Shown piece after piece: positions 26,132 to 34,103 of a stretch of 64,000 nucleotides of DNA (positions within the stretch are counted from its first letter, which is position 1; each line of letters starts with the position of its first letter). Made by a program: the position numbers and the translations under genes. Source of the DNA: UBA4742 sp037138595 (GTDB taxonomy: Bacteria; Actinomycetota; Acidimicrobiia; Acidimicrobiales; Acidimicrobilacustridaceae). The notes beneath the pieces were generated by a model. It worked only from the letters and a program-made list of their open reading frames with translations. It had not been told where the DNA came from and did no database searches. The stretch spans positions 32,465-96,464 of the forward strand of contig JBAXIB010000011.1 of the NCBI GenBank assembly GCA_037138595.1. The letters are read 5' to 3'.

Positions 26132-26701
26132 ATGAAGTTACGCAACATCTCCCTCATCGTTGCCACTGTGGCAATCGCTGGGGTCCTCGCTGCCGCTTGC
26201 TCATCAACTTCTTCGACGAAGTCAAGTAGCCCGACGACGACAACGACCGATTCTTCGGCGTCGACCCCCGCCGAGAACATCGTTCAGCTAGCGTCATCGA
26301 ATCCTGATTTCTCGACCTTGGTCAAGGCGGTGACCGCCGGCGGCCTGGTTAGCACTCTCGAAGGAACGGGGCCGTTCACCGTCTTCGCGCCGAATAATGC
26401 TGCCTTTGCCAAGCTGCCAGCCAGCAAACTGAGCTCGTTGCTTGAGCCGGCGAACAAGGATCAGCTCGACTCAATCCTGACCTATCACGTCGTTCCAGGA
26501 GCGGTGAAGGCGGCCGACATCATGCCGGGCCAGCCCATCAAGACCGTCAACGGAGCCACGGTCACCGTGAAATCGACCGGCGGCAAGCTAACAGTGACCG
26601 ATGGGTCCGGCAACACCTGCAACATCATCAAAACGGACATCACCGCGTCGAACGGTGTCATCCACGTCATTGATTGCGTCCTCCTGCCAACCGCCGGCTG
26701 A
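26132..26701 (+). CDS. Fasciclin (FAS1) domain lipoprotein
   Basis: Secreted lipoprotein of 189 residues with lipobox LAAAC (lipidated Cys23). A Ser/Thr-rich linker (25-50) precedes one FAS1 domain with the H1 motif TGPFTVFAPNNAAFAKLP, the YH motif LTYHVVPG, and the H2 end GVIHVIDCVLLP. FAS1 domains mediate adhesion. Mycobacterial MPT70/MPT83 have the same architecture and belong to the SigK regulon, which fits the sigma/anti-sigma genes immediately downstream. AAGGAG precedes the ATG by about 8 nt. Confidence 0.92.
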   Translation: MKLRNISLIVATVAIAGVLAAACSSTSSTKSSSPTTTTTDSSASTPAENIVQLASSNPDFSTLVKAVTAGGLVSTLEGTGPFTVFAPNNAAFAKLPASKLSSLLEPANKDQLDSILTYHVVPGAVKAADIMPGQPIKTVNGATVTVKSTGGKLTVTDGSGNTCNIIKTDITASNGVIHVIDCVLLPTAG

Positions 26702-26768
26702 GCCGCTGTTAACGGTCCGCTCTCAGTAAGCGAGCTCCGTGTTTTCAAGGCCCAGAGCCCTTACCGCG

Positions 26769-26819
26769 ACCCGGCATCACCACAAGTGCACGTTTAACGT
26801 GTCGGTGGTGATGCCGGGT
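26769..26819. promoter_or_regulatory. Perfect 15-bp inverted repeat before the ECF sigma gene
   Basis: ACCCGGCATCACCAC (26769-26783) and GTGGTGATGCCGGGT (26805-26819) are exact complements around a 21-nt loop. The loop itself contains CACGTT-T-AACGTG. It ends 3 nt before the GGAG ribosome-binding site of the sigma gene at 26834. It could be an attenuator, an operator or a terminator of the FAS1 transcript. The lack of a U-run argues against simple termination. Confidence 0.65.
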
Positions 26820-26833
26820 AACCGGAGTAAACG

Positions 26834-27409
26834 ATGCCCGTTCAAAAACTGTCGACGAAATCCCCAGATATGAGCTTCCTCGAAACCGACCACCTGTCGA
26901 GAAGGCTGGCCGCCGGAGACGAACTCGCACTGGAGGAAGGGTATCGACTTTACGGCTCGATGGTCCGTCGCTATCTGCAGCGCTTTGTAAACAGTGACGA
27001 GACGGACGATCTGCTTCAAGTGGTCTTCCTCGAACTCTGGCGCTCGCGGGGTAGAATCGATCCCAATCGCCCCCTTGAGGCCTGGCTTTTTGGCATCGCC
27101 AGAAAGCGGGCTATCGACCACTTGCGTCGGAGACGACACGACGTCGTATCCGTCGACTTAGTCCGAGAACTTGTGGGTGACGACGGAGCAGAGTTCGCCG
27201 ATCGCCTTGCATGGTCGGCGGAGATCCAAACAGCGTTGGCCACACTCGTGCCTGAGCAGCGGGATGCCATCACACTTGCCTACTTCGGTGGTCTCAGCCA
27301 ACGAGAGATAGCGGAACATCTGAGGGTTCCTTTGGGGACCGTGAAGGCGCGCATGGCGCGTGGGATGAGAGTCTTGTCATCCGTCATCCTTGGAGGTGTG
27401 GAAAAGTGA
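26834..27409 (+). CDS. ECF RNA polymerase sigma factor (SigK-like)
   Basis: Group 4 sigma factor of 191 residues. Region 2 contains ETDDLLQVVFLELWRSRGRID, and region 4 has LVPEQRDAITLAYFGGLSQREIAEHLRVPLGTVKARMARGM with a clear helix-turn-helix. Region 1.1 and region 3 are absent, as expected. The SigK assignment comes from the RskA-type anti-sigma encoded next and the FAS1 lipoprotein before it. The start ATG has GGAG 6 nt upstream. Its stop overlaps the anti-sigma start (GTGA), which enforces balanced synthesis. Confidence 0.85.
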   Translation: MPVQKLSTKSPDMSFLETDHLSRRLAAGDELALEEGYRLYGSMVRRYLQRFVNSDETDDLLQVVFLELWRSRGRIDPNRPLEAWLFGIARKRAIDHLRRRRHDVVSVDLVRELVGDDGAEFADRLAWSAEIQTALATLVPEQRDAITLAYFGGLSQREIAEHLRVPLGTVKARMARGMRVLSSVILGGVEK

Positions 27410-28155
27410 GCAGCCCGAGAGACCTTGATCACGCTCAGTGTGATCTCGTCGGCCTTCTTGCCGGCGAACTGGGCCGAGAGGAGACAATCGCTTGTAGTCG
27501 GCACCTTCGATCATGCCCGCGATGCACCGAGGAGCTCGTCCAATTGGCAGTAGCACACGGGGCTCTAACCGCTTCCGCGGTTGCGACAAGATCCCTCGAC
27601 CAGGTGCCTCGTCCACTTGGCGACGAAGCGGTGATAGGTGCACTCGCAGGAAGCTCAAGCGAGGACGAGTTGCCACCACTCAAAGTCGACCCAAAGAGCA
27701 GCGCGTCGCATGACACCAGGCGACGCCGGTTGGGCTTTGTCGCCGCCGGTGTCGCAGCAGCAGCCATCGTGCTCATTGGCATCGGCACCGTGCTCGCCTA
27801 TTCGCAGGGATCGAAGACCAGTCCAATCGTGGCCAGTGCAATCCTCAGGCCTATCGACTCCCCCGCTTCGAGCAGCGGTTCGATCACGGCTGTTGCCATT
27901 GGCGATACGAGGAGGCTGACTGTTCATACCGAGCGGCTTGCCGCCCTGCCAGCAGAAGAATTCTATGAGGTCTGGTTGCTCGATCCGGCCACTCAGAAAA
28001 TGCTGCCAGTCGGCGTCCTTCCGCCATCGGGGATTGGGAGCTACTCGATGGGCGCCTCGATCATGGCGGACTATTCAGCAGTCGACGTCAGCCTCCAGAC
28101 GAACAACGGCAACCCGGCTCATTCGACCACCAGCGTTCTCCGGGCTTCCTTCTGA
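27406..28155 (+). CDS. RskA-type membrane anti-sigma factor
   Basis: Membrane protein of 249 residues. The cytoplasmic N-terminal anti-sigma domain carries a zinc-finger-like HxxxCxxC (HLRSCPRC, near residues 33-40). A basic stretch and one transmembrane helix lie near 105-130 (FVAAGVAAAAIVLIGIGTVL). The extracytoplasmic RskA domain has FYEVWLLDPATQKMLPVG. Such factors hold the cognate sigma until cleaved by site-1 and Rip/RseP-type proteases; a RseP homologue is encoded at 41825-43375. A 7-bp hairpin follows the stop directly. Confidence 0.85.
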   Translation: MSSPRDLDHAQCDLVGLLAGELGREETIACSRHLRSCPRCTEELVQLAVAHGALTASAVATRSLDQVPRPLGDEAVIGALAGSSSEDELPPLKVDPKSSASHDTRRRRLGFVAAGVAAAAIVLIGIGTVLAYSQGSKTSPIVASAILRPIDSPASSSGSITAVAIGDTRRLTVHTERLAALPAEEFYEVWLLDPATQKMLPVGVLPPSGIGSYSMGASIMADYSAVDVSLQTNNGNPAHSTTSVLRASF

Positions 28156-28175
28156 CTCAGGGTAGATCCCCTGAG
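28156..28175 (+). terminator. Hairpin directly after the anti-sigma gene
   Basis: CTCAGGG and CCCTGAG pair around a six-base loop starting at the base after the stop codon. No U-tract. The rest of the gap to 28296 shows no gene. Confidence 0.4.
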
Positions 28176-28296
28176 GCGGAGCAGTTCGCGCGATAGCGAT
28201 TCACCCATCAAGGCTTGCTGCAAAATCGCTGTGTGTGACTCAACCGACGAGCTTCGTCCCAACTAGGTGTTGCGCCTACAAGGACCCCCACATTCG

Positions 28297-29736
28297 TCAA
28301 ACCGCTCGTTCGGCTGCGGCGACCATTCGCGAGAGCATTACCGGAAAGATGAAGTGGTGGAAAGGAAGTACCGCGAACCAGTAGAGACGTCCCAGCAAAC
28401 CTTTCGGACGGAACTCTGCCTCCTGCACGATTTTCGACCCCTCATCAGATGGACTCACTGTCCATGTAAGCCAAGCTTGCCCAGGGAGGCGCATCTCGGC
28501 TCGCAGTCGGAGTGTTGTTGGAGGATCGAGTATTTCGATTCGCCAAAAATCAAGAGCATCTCCGACGCGGAGATTCGCGCGTCGACCCCGTCGCAGGCCT
28601 GGTCCGCCAATGAGTTGATCGATGAAACCGCGCACGGCCCAGAGAAATTGTCCCCCATACCAACCCTTTTCGCCGCCGATCGAACTGAGCTCGCCGAACA
28701 TAGCGACAGGCGGAATACTCGCAACAATTTCACGTCGATCAGTAAAGACTGCTCCGCCAGCCCAAGCAGGATCGAGTTCATTGGGCAGGAAGTGAACTAA
28801 GTCTGCATCGGAAAATCTCGTTGGGGCACCGTCACCTTGAGTAATCCGCAGTGCTCGGTCGATAGATTCGCGCAGCGTGAGCGGCGCACTATTGAATTCC
28901 TCGCAAGCTGAACGCTTCTTGACAATCACTTCATTTACGAGGGACTGGATGAGTTCTTTGGCCAGGGGCACTGGAACTGGTGTCACAAGCCCAATCCAGT
29001 GCGACGACAGCCGCGGCGACAGGAATGGAACTGGCAGGAGAACGCGTTTTCGCAATCCAGCGCATGAAGCGTAGATCTCCATCATCTCGGCATAACTCAC
29101 CACGTCGACGCCTCCAACCTCCAAGACGCCGGTGATGGGCTTGTCGCTTGTGAGGGCGGCAACAATGAGCGAAACGGCGTCGGCAATGGAAATGGGCTGA
29201 CACTTCGTCGCTACCCATTTTGGCGTCACCATGATGGGGAGAGTGTCCACCAGATAGCGAAGCATCTCGAAGCTGGCCGAACCTGATCCGATGATTACCC
29301 CCGCACGTAACTCCACAACGTCCACCCCGGTGCTGGCCAGCGCAATACCAACATCTTGGCGACTCATCAGGTGGTCACTGAGTCCTTCTGCGCCATCTCC
29401 AAGACCCCCGAGATACACAATGCGACTCACCCCGGCTGCCTTCGCCGCTTCGGCGAAGTTCAGCGCTTGCCGCACTTCTCGTGCTTGCCAATCGTCACCG
29501 TCGCCGATGGCGTGGACGAGGTACAACGCAGCATCAATACCTGCCATCGCCTCAGACAGATCATCGTCGACTGAGCCCTGGACAATTTCGACCAGTTCAG
29601 CCCAAGGCGCTGCTCGGAGTTTTTCCGGTGTCCGAGCGAGACACCTCACCGCGAGCCCCCGTTCGACTAGCAAGGGGACAACGCGACCGCCGACGTAGCC
29701 CGAGGCACCGGTCACCAATATTGACGGAGGCTTCAT
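28297..29736 (-). CDS. NAD(P)-binding SDR-like protein with DUF2867 domain
   Basis: Protein of 479 residues. The N-terminal 300 residues form an atypical-SDR/NmrA-like NAD(P)-binding domain with TGASGYVGGRVV and the substrate-side segment RIVYLGGLG. The C-terminal ~160 residues match the DUF2867/SRPBCC-like region (GGQFLWAVRGFIDQLIGGPG, GDALDFWRIE, RPKGLLGRLYWFAVLPFHHFIF). The combination is known from YbjT-like proteins of actinobacteria and cyanobacteria. Function is unknown. It lies alone in the accessory block, convergent with the sigma/anti-sigma pair. Confidence 0.8.
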   Translation of the reverse strand: MKPPSILVTGASGYVGGRVVPLLVERGLAVRCLARTPEKLRAAPWAELVEIVQGSVDDDLSEAMAGIDAALYLVHAIGDGDDWQAREVRQALNFAEAAKAAGVSRIVYLGGLGDGAEGLSDHLMSRQDVGIALASTGVDVVELRAGVIIGSGSASFEMLRYLVDTLPIMVTPKWVATKCQPISIADAVSLIVAALTSDKPITGVLEVGGVDVVSYAEMMEIYASCAGLRKRVLLPVPFLSPRLSSHWIGLVTPVPVPLAKELIQSLVNEVIVKKRSACEEFNSAPLTLRESIDRALRITQGDGAPTRFSDADLVHFLPNELDPAWAGGAVFTDRREIVASIPPVAMFGELSSIGGEKGWYGGQFLWAVRGFIDQLIGGPGLRRGRRANLRVGDALDFWRIEILDPPTTLRLRAEMRLPGQAWLTWTVSPSDEGSKIVQEAEFRPKGLLGRLYWFAVLPFHHFIFPVMLSRMVAAAERAV

Positions 29737-30086
29737 AGGCGCACAGTAACGTTGTCTATCCGATTCCGAGCTACTGAGAGCCGACAGATCCTTGCCGTTT
29801 TCCCTCCCAAAATCTTCCAGGGCCCAATTGGATTGATCAGGCGTATTTTAAGCAAGCCTCAATTGCTTGATCCGTTGAGTCAATGATTTGTTGGTCAGAC
29901 CGCGCACACCCGGTTACTTCGCCGGGCTCGTGGATTAATTGTTCAAGCGAGATATCGGCGGTCATCAATGCAATGAAGTTGGTCGCGACGCGCGGGGTTT
30001 TCGTGAAACCTCAGCTCAATGGGTCTTGACGAGTCGATTCACCAGCTCCGAGAACGGCCGAGACACTTGCGAACGCGTGAACCGCT

Positions 30087-30520
30087 CGGTCAAGGTCGAG
30101 TTCTCGCATGAGGGTTACGCCAATGCTGCAGAGATTCCGGTTGGCCCGTATGACATCGATCTCACCATTCCCAAAAACCCGACGGCGAAGGCAACACCTG
30201 CGTGCTTCAGTGGTCTTACTGCCGGCGTGTCGTCGCAAACCGGTGCTTCTTGGCACGCTGAGTCGGCGCCTGAATCCGCAGCGCATTTTTATGATCCCAA
30301 CGCTGCGCTTCCGACCGACCCGTGTCTCGGCCATCCCTCTATGCAACAGCAGCACTGCAACGGCGATTCCTATACGTCATCAAGAACGAATACCCCCTAT
30401 TCCGTCGGATGTCTCCGCGCAACTCTCGGCACGATGTCTCACGACATGACGACTCATTCATTTTCCCATAGGGGACCGAAGGCCCGGCACACTGCCGGGC
30501 CTTCGTCGCGTCTGCAATGA
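30087..30520 (+). pseudogene. Orphan reading frame, possible decayed secreted protein
   Basis: Between 29737 and 30525 there is no gene I trust. From about 30087 one plus frame has protein-like codon use and a composition unlike the overlapping minus frame: VKVEFSHEGYANAAEI, PVGPYDIDLTIPKN, then DPCLGHPSMQQQHC. The last part loosely recalls the cysteine/GHP...H region of YHYH-domain proteins, but the YHYH itself is missing and no start codon or signal peptide is visible. The same frame runs straight through the terminator-like hairpin at 30478. This may be an internal fragment of a lost gene. Weak evidence. Confidence 0.25.
30478..30504. terminator. Strong GC-rich hairpin, bidirectional terminator
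   Basis: GAAGGCCCGGC and GCCGGGCCTTC make an 11-bp perfect stem with an ACACT loop. It lies 21 bp beyond the stop of the minus-strand hydrolase gene and would serve both strands. T-runs are short. Confidence 0.6.
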
Positions 30521-30525
30521 AGTTG

Positions 30526-31599
30526 TCAGGAAATTACCCACGCATAGCGCGGTGGTTTGTGAATCTCAGCTGTCGCTTCGGTCATAACCGGCTCAGCATG
30601 CGATGAGGGCGTCAGCCCGAGGATCGGGGCATCTAGCTCATAGAAGATGGACTCCAGCTCATCCCTCGAAACCGCTCCAGCGGCACCGATACAGCTGCGT
30701 ATCGCATCACCGAGTCTCCCCCGAAGCAGTTCGGAGACAATCGCCGGCAATGTTTCAGGGTCGCGCAACATCCACGAGTGGCTCGCCTTGCGCACCGTGA
30801 TCAACGTCCCGTTTGATCGTTTCGCCGCCGACCTAGCCGTCGAAAATGGAACGATCAGGTCACGGTCACCATGGAGAATAAAGGTCGGCATCTCGTCAAG
30901 GGCCAACTTATCCAAGATCCCTTGACTTCCCTTCGTCCGCAGGATCGACGCCGCCGGACCAATGAGACGCCACGGTCTAGATACATGACCAACCATGGTT
31001 GGAACCAACAGGCGCCCCAACTTGATCGCTTGGCCAGGATCATCAATGACCGGCAAAGTCGAGATCGTGTCGAGCGCAAGGCCGAAACCCATCGGCACCA
31101 ACATCCACGGATTCAACCGAAAAAGGTTGACCATGAAATCCCACTGATCGCCGACGATGGCATCAATCAACAACGTGGCCACGGTCTGTTCCGGTCGCTG
31201 CGCGGCAAGCTGGGCGACGACCCGACCGCCCATCGAGTGTCCAGCAATCACCGCTTTTCGGATTCCGAGTTCCTGAATGACTCGGCCCATCAACTGGGCA
31301 TAATCCCCGAGGTGACCTCCGCCGAGCGGTAGTCCTTCGGTAGCGCCATGGCCAGCCATGTCGACCGCGACGACCATGAACCCTTTACTCACGAGTCGAT
31401 GCAAGGTTTGGGCGTACAAAAAACCCTCAGCGGTAAAACCGTGCACGACCACAAGCGGCACGCCCCGCCCAGCAACCGCCAAGCCAACCCGATGTCCATC
31501 GCTCAACGTGAACTCGTGACGAGCCAACCGCGGGCCGGTCGTTACAGACGGCGGCGCACCGCGAACCGAACCGGCGGTAGACAAACTCACACCCGCCAT
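30526..31599 (-). CDS. Alpha/beta-fold hydrolase
   Basis: Hydrolase of 357 residues with VVVHGFTAEGFLY, nucleophile elbow GHSMGG, acid HGDRDLIVP and catalytic His in ASHSWMLRDPE. The ~70-residue C-terminal extension (RLGDAIRSCIGAAGAV ... HKPPRYAWVIS) is not part of the standard fold. It could belong to haloperoxidase/epoxide-hydrolase-like groups; the substrate is not deducible. It lies 55 bp downstream of ribF in the same direction and closes the accessory block. Confidence 0.8.
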   Translation of the reverse strand: MAGVSLSTAGSVRGAPPSVTTGPRLARHEFTLSDGHRVGLAVAGRGVPLVVVHGFTAEGFLYAQTLHRLVSKGFMVVAVDMAGHGATEGLPLGGGHLGDYAQLMGRVIQELGIRKAVIAGHSMGGRVVAQLAAQRPEQTVATLLIDAIVGDQWDFMVNLFRLNPWMLVPMGFGLALDTISTLPVIDDPGQAIKLGRLLVPTMVGHVSRPWRLIGPAASILRTKGSQGILDKLALDEMPTFILHGDRDLIVPFSTARSAAKRSNGTLITVRKASHSWMLRDPETLPAIVSELLRGRLGDAIRSCIGAAGAVSRDELESIFYELDAPILGLTPSSHAEPVMTEATAEIHKPPRYAWVIS

Positions 31600-31654
31600 G
31601 TTCCTACCCGTAACCGAGCCGATGGTGGATGAAGCCTCATTGAACCAGCGCTAG

Positions 31655-32662
31655 TCAGCGCAGCTGACCCTGCGAAAGCGAACCACTCAGCTGCGATCGA
31701 GCTTGTTCGCAGTCAATCGCCATCTGCTCGATGAGACTGTCAACTGAATCAAATTTCACTTCGTCACGAAGATGGGCCACAAACCGCACTCGGGCGACCT
31801 CGTCATAGAGATCACCGTCGAAATCAAGCAGGTGGGCCTCGAGCAGCGACGTGTCGGCTGTTTCGTAAAATGTTGGACGGCGTCCCAACGAAATTGCCGC
31901 CGGTCGGACAAGACCATCAGGTCGGAGATACCAACCGGCATAGATGCCGTCGGCCGGCATGCAGATCTCGTCGGGAACTGCAACATTTGCGGTGCGAAAT
32001 CCCAGCTCTCGGGCACGAGCATCGCCATGATTAACCACGCCGCGCACCTCATAGGAGTGGCCCAGCATCGTGTTCGCGGCGGCAAGGTCTCCAGCGCGAA
32101 GCGCAGCGCGAATCACCGTCGAAGAAACTGACTGCGCGGTCGGTGCCGGTTCGCCATCGAGACCGACAAGTTCTAAACCGACAACCTCAAAACCCAACTC
32201 GGCACCCATGGATCGCAGCAAGGCCACATTGCCTTGGCGTTGGTAACCAAAGTGAAAATCCTCGCCGACTACCACCACCTTTGCATGAAGTGCACCCACG
32301 AGAACTTCGGTAACGAACTCTTCGGCTGGTTCTTTCGAACGTGCCTCGTCGAATTCGATGACAACTGCGTACTGCACTTCGGTGGCGGCCAAAAGTTCGA
32401 CCTTCTGATCAAGATCAGTGAGAAGTAATGGCGCCGATTCAGGTCGAACCACGCTGGCCGGATGGCGATCAAAGGTAACGACCGCGGTTTCCAAGCCACG
32501 ATCTCCGGCAAGTCGTTTGACCCGAGCGATAACCGCTTGGTGTCCACGATGGACGCCGTCGTAGGCACCAATTGTGACGACGGTTCCGGTGGTCGACACC
32601 TCGCTTTGCTCAAGATTTCGCAACACCTGCACGTCTGGCAGGCTACTCACCTCAACGGCCAT
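31655..32662 (-). CDS. ribF: Bifunctional riboflavin kinase/FAD synthetase
   Basis: Makes FMN and then FAD from riboflavin, 335 residues. The N-terminal nucleotidyltransferase domain has VVTIGAYDGVHRGHQAVI and VVGEDFHFGYQRQG. The C-terminal riboflavin-kinase domain has GVVNHGDARARELGFRTANV and YAGWYLR. Typical GxFDGVHxGH is present as GAYDGVHRGH. The ATG at 32662 follows the truB stop with no gap, so truB-ribF is translationally linked, as in many actinobacteria. Confidence 0.95.
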   Translation of the reverse strand: MAVEVSSLPDVQVLRNLEQSEVSTTGTVVTIGAYDGVHRGHQAVIARVKRLAGDRGLETAVVTFDRHPASVVRPESAPLLLTDLDQKVELLAATEVQYAVVIEFDEARSKEPAEEFVTEVLVGALHAKVVVVGEDFHFGYQRQGNVALLRSMGAELGFEVVGLELVGLDGEPAPTAQSVSSTVIRAALRAGDLAAANTMLGHSYEVRGVVNHGDARARELGFRTANVAVPDEICMPADGIYAGWYLRPDGLVRPAAISLGRRPTFYETADTSLLEAHLLDFDGDLYDEVARVRFVAHLRDEVKFDSVDSLIEQMAIDCEQARSQLSGSLSQGQLR

Positions 32663-33589
32663 TCAGGACTGCGCACCAGCAACACCGGTCGCGGGCGCTA
32701 CGACGACCGACGGCTTGACGGTTCCGGACCGATGGGCCTCGTAAACAGCCAGCAAATCGCCCATTTGGTCACACACCGCCCATGGGCCGGGGGGTAGCTC
32801 GCCGCCCTGGTTAGGACCGAGGCCAAGCGCTAGTCGATCTAGCACCTTTCCATGCGCGACCGCTTCGGCCAATTCGCCGACCACGGTCACCGACGAATAA
32901 TCCCGCATGACATCAGTAATGGGCCTCACAACAATGTCATCAAGCGGGTTGGCGTCGCTCAATTCGAAGGTACCGATCGCGATTCGGCGAAGATTCGTAA
33001 GGTGCGCTCCCCCACCAAGGGCGCGTCCGATATCGGCGGCCAATGTTCGGATGTAAGTACCCGATGAACAAGTAACGGTGGCCCGAAATACACCAGGTAA
33101 ACCAACAACGTCATCGATGGCGAGACTATGAATCGTCACCGGGCGTGGTTCGCGTTCGACTTCGCCACCTTCGCGAGCGATTTGGTGAAGACGGCGACCA
33201 CCAACTTTCACCGCCGACACCATCGGCGGAATTTGCATAATCTCGCCAACGAAACGTGCCGCTGTTGTTCGAACTTGTTCAAGCGTCACCGCCGACATTT
33301 CAAAGGTCGCAACTATGTCACCGCTCGCGTCGAGCGTCGAGGTTTCGGTGCCTAAGACAATGTCGCCGACGTAGGTCTTCGGAAGAATCGTGAGGAACCG
33401 CAACAATCGCGTCGCACGACCCACTCCGAGCAACAGGAGCCCGGTCGCATCGGGATCAAGCGTGCCGGAGTGTCCAATCTTGCGATTGTGCAATATGCCG
33501 CGTGCCTTGGCCACCACGTCATGGGACGTCCACCCCGCCGCTTTGTCGACAATCGCTAGGCCATCGCGGAGTTGATCATCGGCTGACAT
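32663..33589 (-). CDS. truB: tRNA pseudouridine(55) synthase TruB
   Basis: Isomerises U55 in the T-loop of tRNAs, about 308 residues. Motif I is KIGHSGTLDPDATGLLLLGVGRATR with the catalytic Asp in TLDPDA. Motif II is KTYVGDIVLGTETSTLDASG, and later CSSGTYIRTLAADIG is present. ATG 33589 (MSADDQLRDG) begins 10 bp after rbfA; the open frame to 33685 overlaps rbfA and is not used. Confidence 0.95.
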   Translation of the reverse strand: MSADDQLRDGLAIVDKAAGWTSHDVVAKARGILHNRKIGHSGTLDPDATGLLLLGVGRATRLLRFLTILPKTYVGDIVLGTETSTLDASGDIVATFEMSAVTLEQVRTTAARFVGEIMQIPPMVSAVKVGGRRLHQIAREGGEVEREPRPVTIHSLAIDDVVGLPGVFRATVTCSSGTYIRTLAADIGRALGGGAHLTNLRRIAIGTFELSDANPLDDIVVRPITDVMRDYSSVTVVGELAEAVAHGKVLDRLALGLGPNQGGELPPGPWAVCDQMGDLLAVYEAHRSGTVKPSVVVAPATGVAGAQS

Positions 33590-33599
33590 CGCCACCGAA

Positions 33600-34094
33600 T
33601 CAGCCTTGATTTCGCTGATCAGGCGCAACTGACTCGCTGTCACTACCGATGCCATGGGAACTGTCGGTAGGGGGATCGCTTGCACCCTGCACTAGCGGCC
33701 GCTCCATTTCGTCTGGCACCGGAATGTCATCAGCGAGCGGACCCAACTCGGCCAAGATCGCTTCAATCCGGCCACCCTCACGAACTGCGGGGTCGGGTAA
33801 AAACACGAGTTCGGGAACACGCTTGATACGTGCCTGAGAACCAATGGCTTGACGAAGTCGTTTTCGAGCGTCATCAAGTGCATCAAGGACTTCCTCGTCA
33901 CCTTCGGGCCCGTCGAGAGAATCGAAATACACCAATGCCCGATGAAGGTCGCTATCGACGTCAACCGACGTGATCGCGAGTAATTCGAGGCGTTCGTCAC
34001 CGATGTGATCAAGTTCTTCGGCCAAGATTTCCCGAAGCAACTGATTGAGTCGGGCCGTGCGTGGATACTGCCGAGGCTTGCGTCTACTGACCAT
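33600..34094 (-). CDS. rbfA: 30S ribosome-binding factor RbfA
   Basis: Late 30S assembly factor acting on helix 1 of 16S rRNA. KH-like domain of about 110 residues with PRTARLNQLLREILAEEL, SDLHRALVYF and KRVPELVFLPDPAVREG. A ~50-residue acidic, Pro/Ser-rich tail extends the protein to 164. It lies 9 bp downstream of infB in the nusA-infB-rbfA-truB-ribF operon. Confidence 0.95.
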   Translation of the reverse strand: MVSRRKPRQYPRTARLNQLLREILAEELDHIGDERLELLAITSVDVDSDLHRALVYFDSLDGPEGDEEVLDALDDARKRLRQAIGSQARIKRVPELVFLPDPAVREGGRIEAILAELGPLADDIPVPDEMERPLVQGASDPPTDSSHGIGSDSESVAPDQRNQG

Positions 34095-34103
34095 AAGTGG
34101 AGC

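Noticed and set aside
30478..30504. Hairpin considered as part of a mobile-element end
   Set aside because: No matching second copy or transposase; its location between convergent units fits a terminator.
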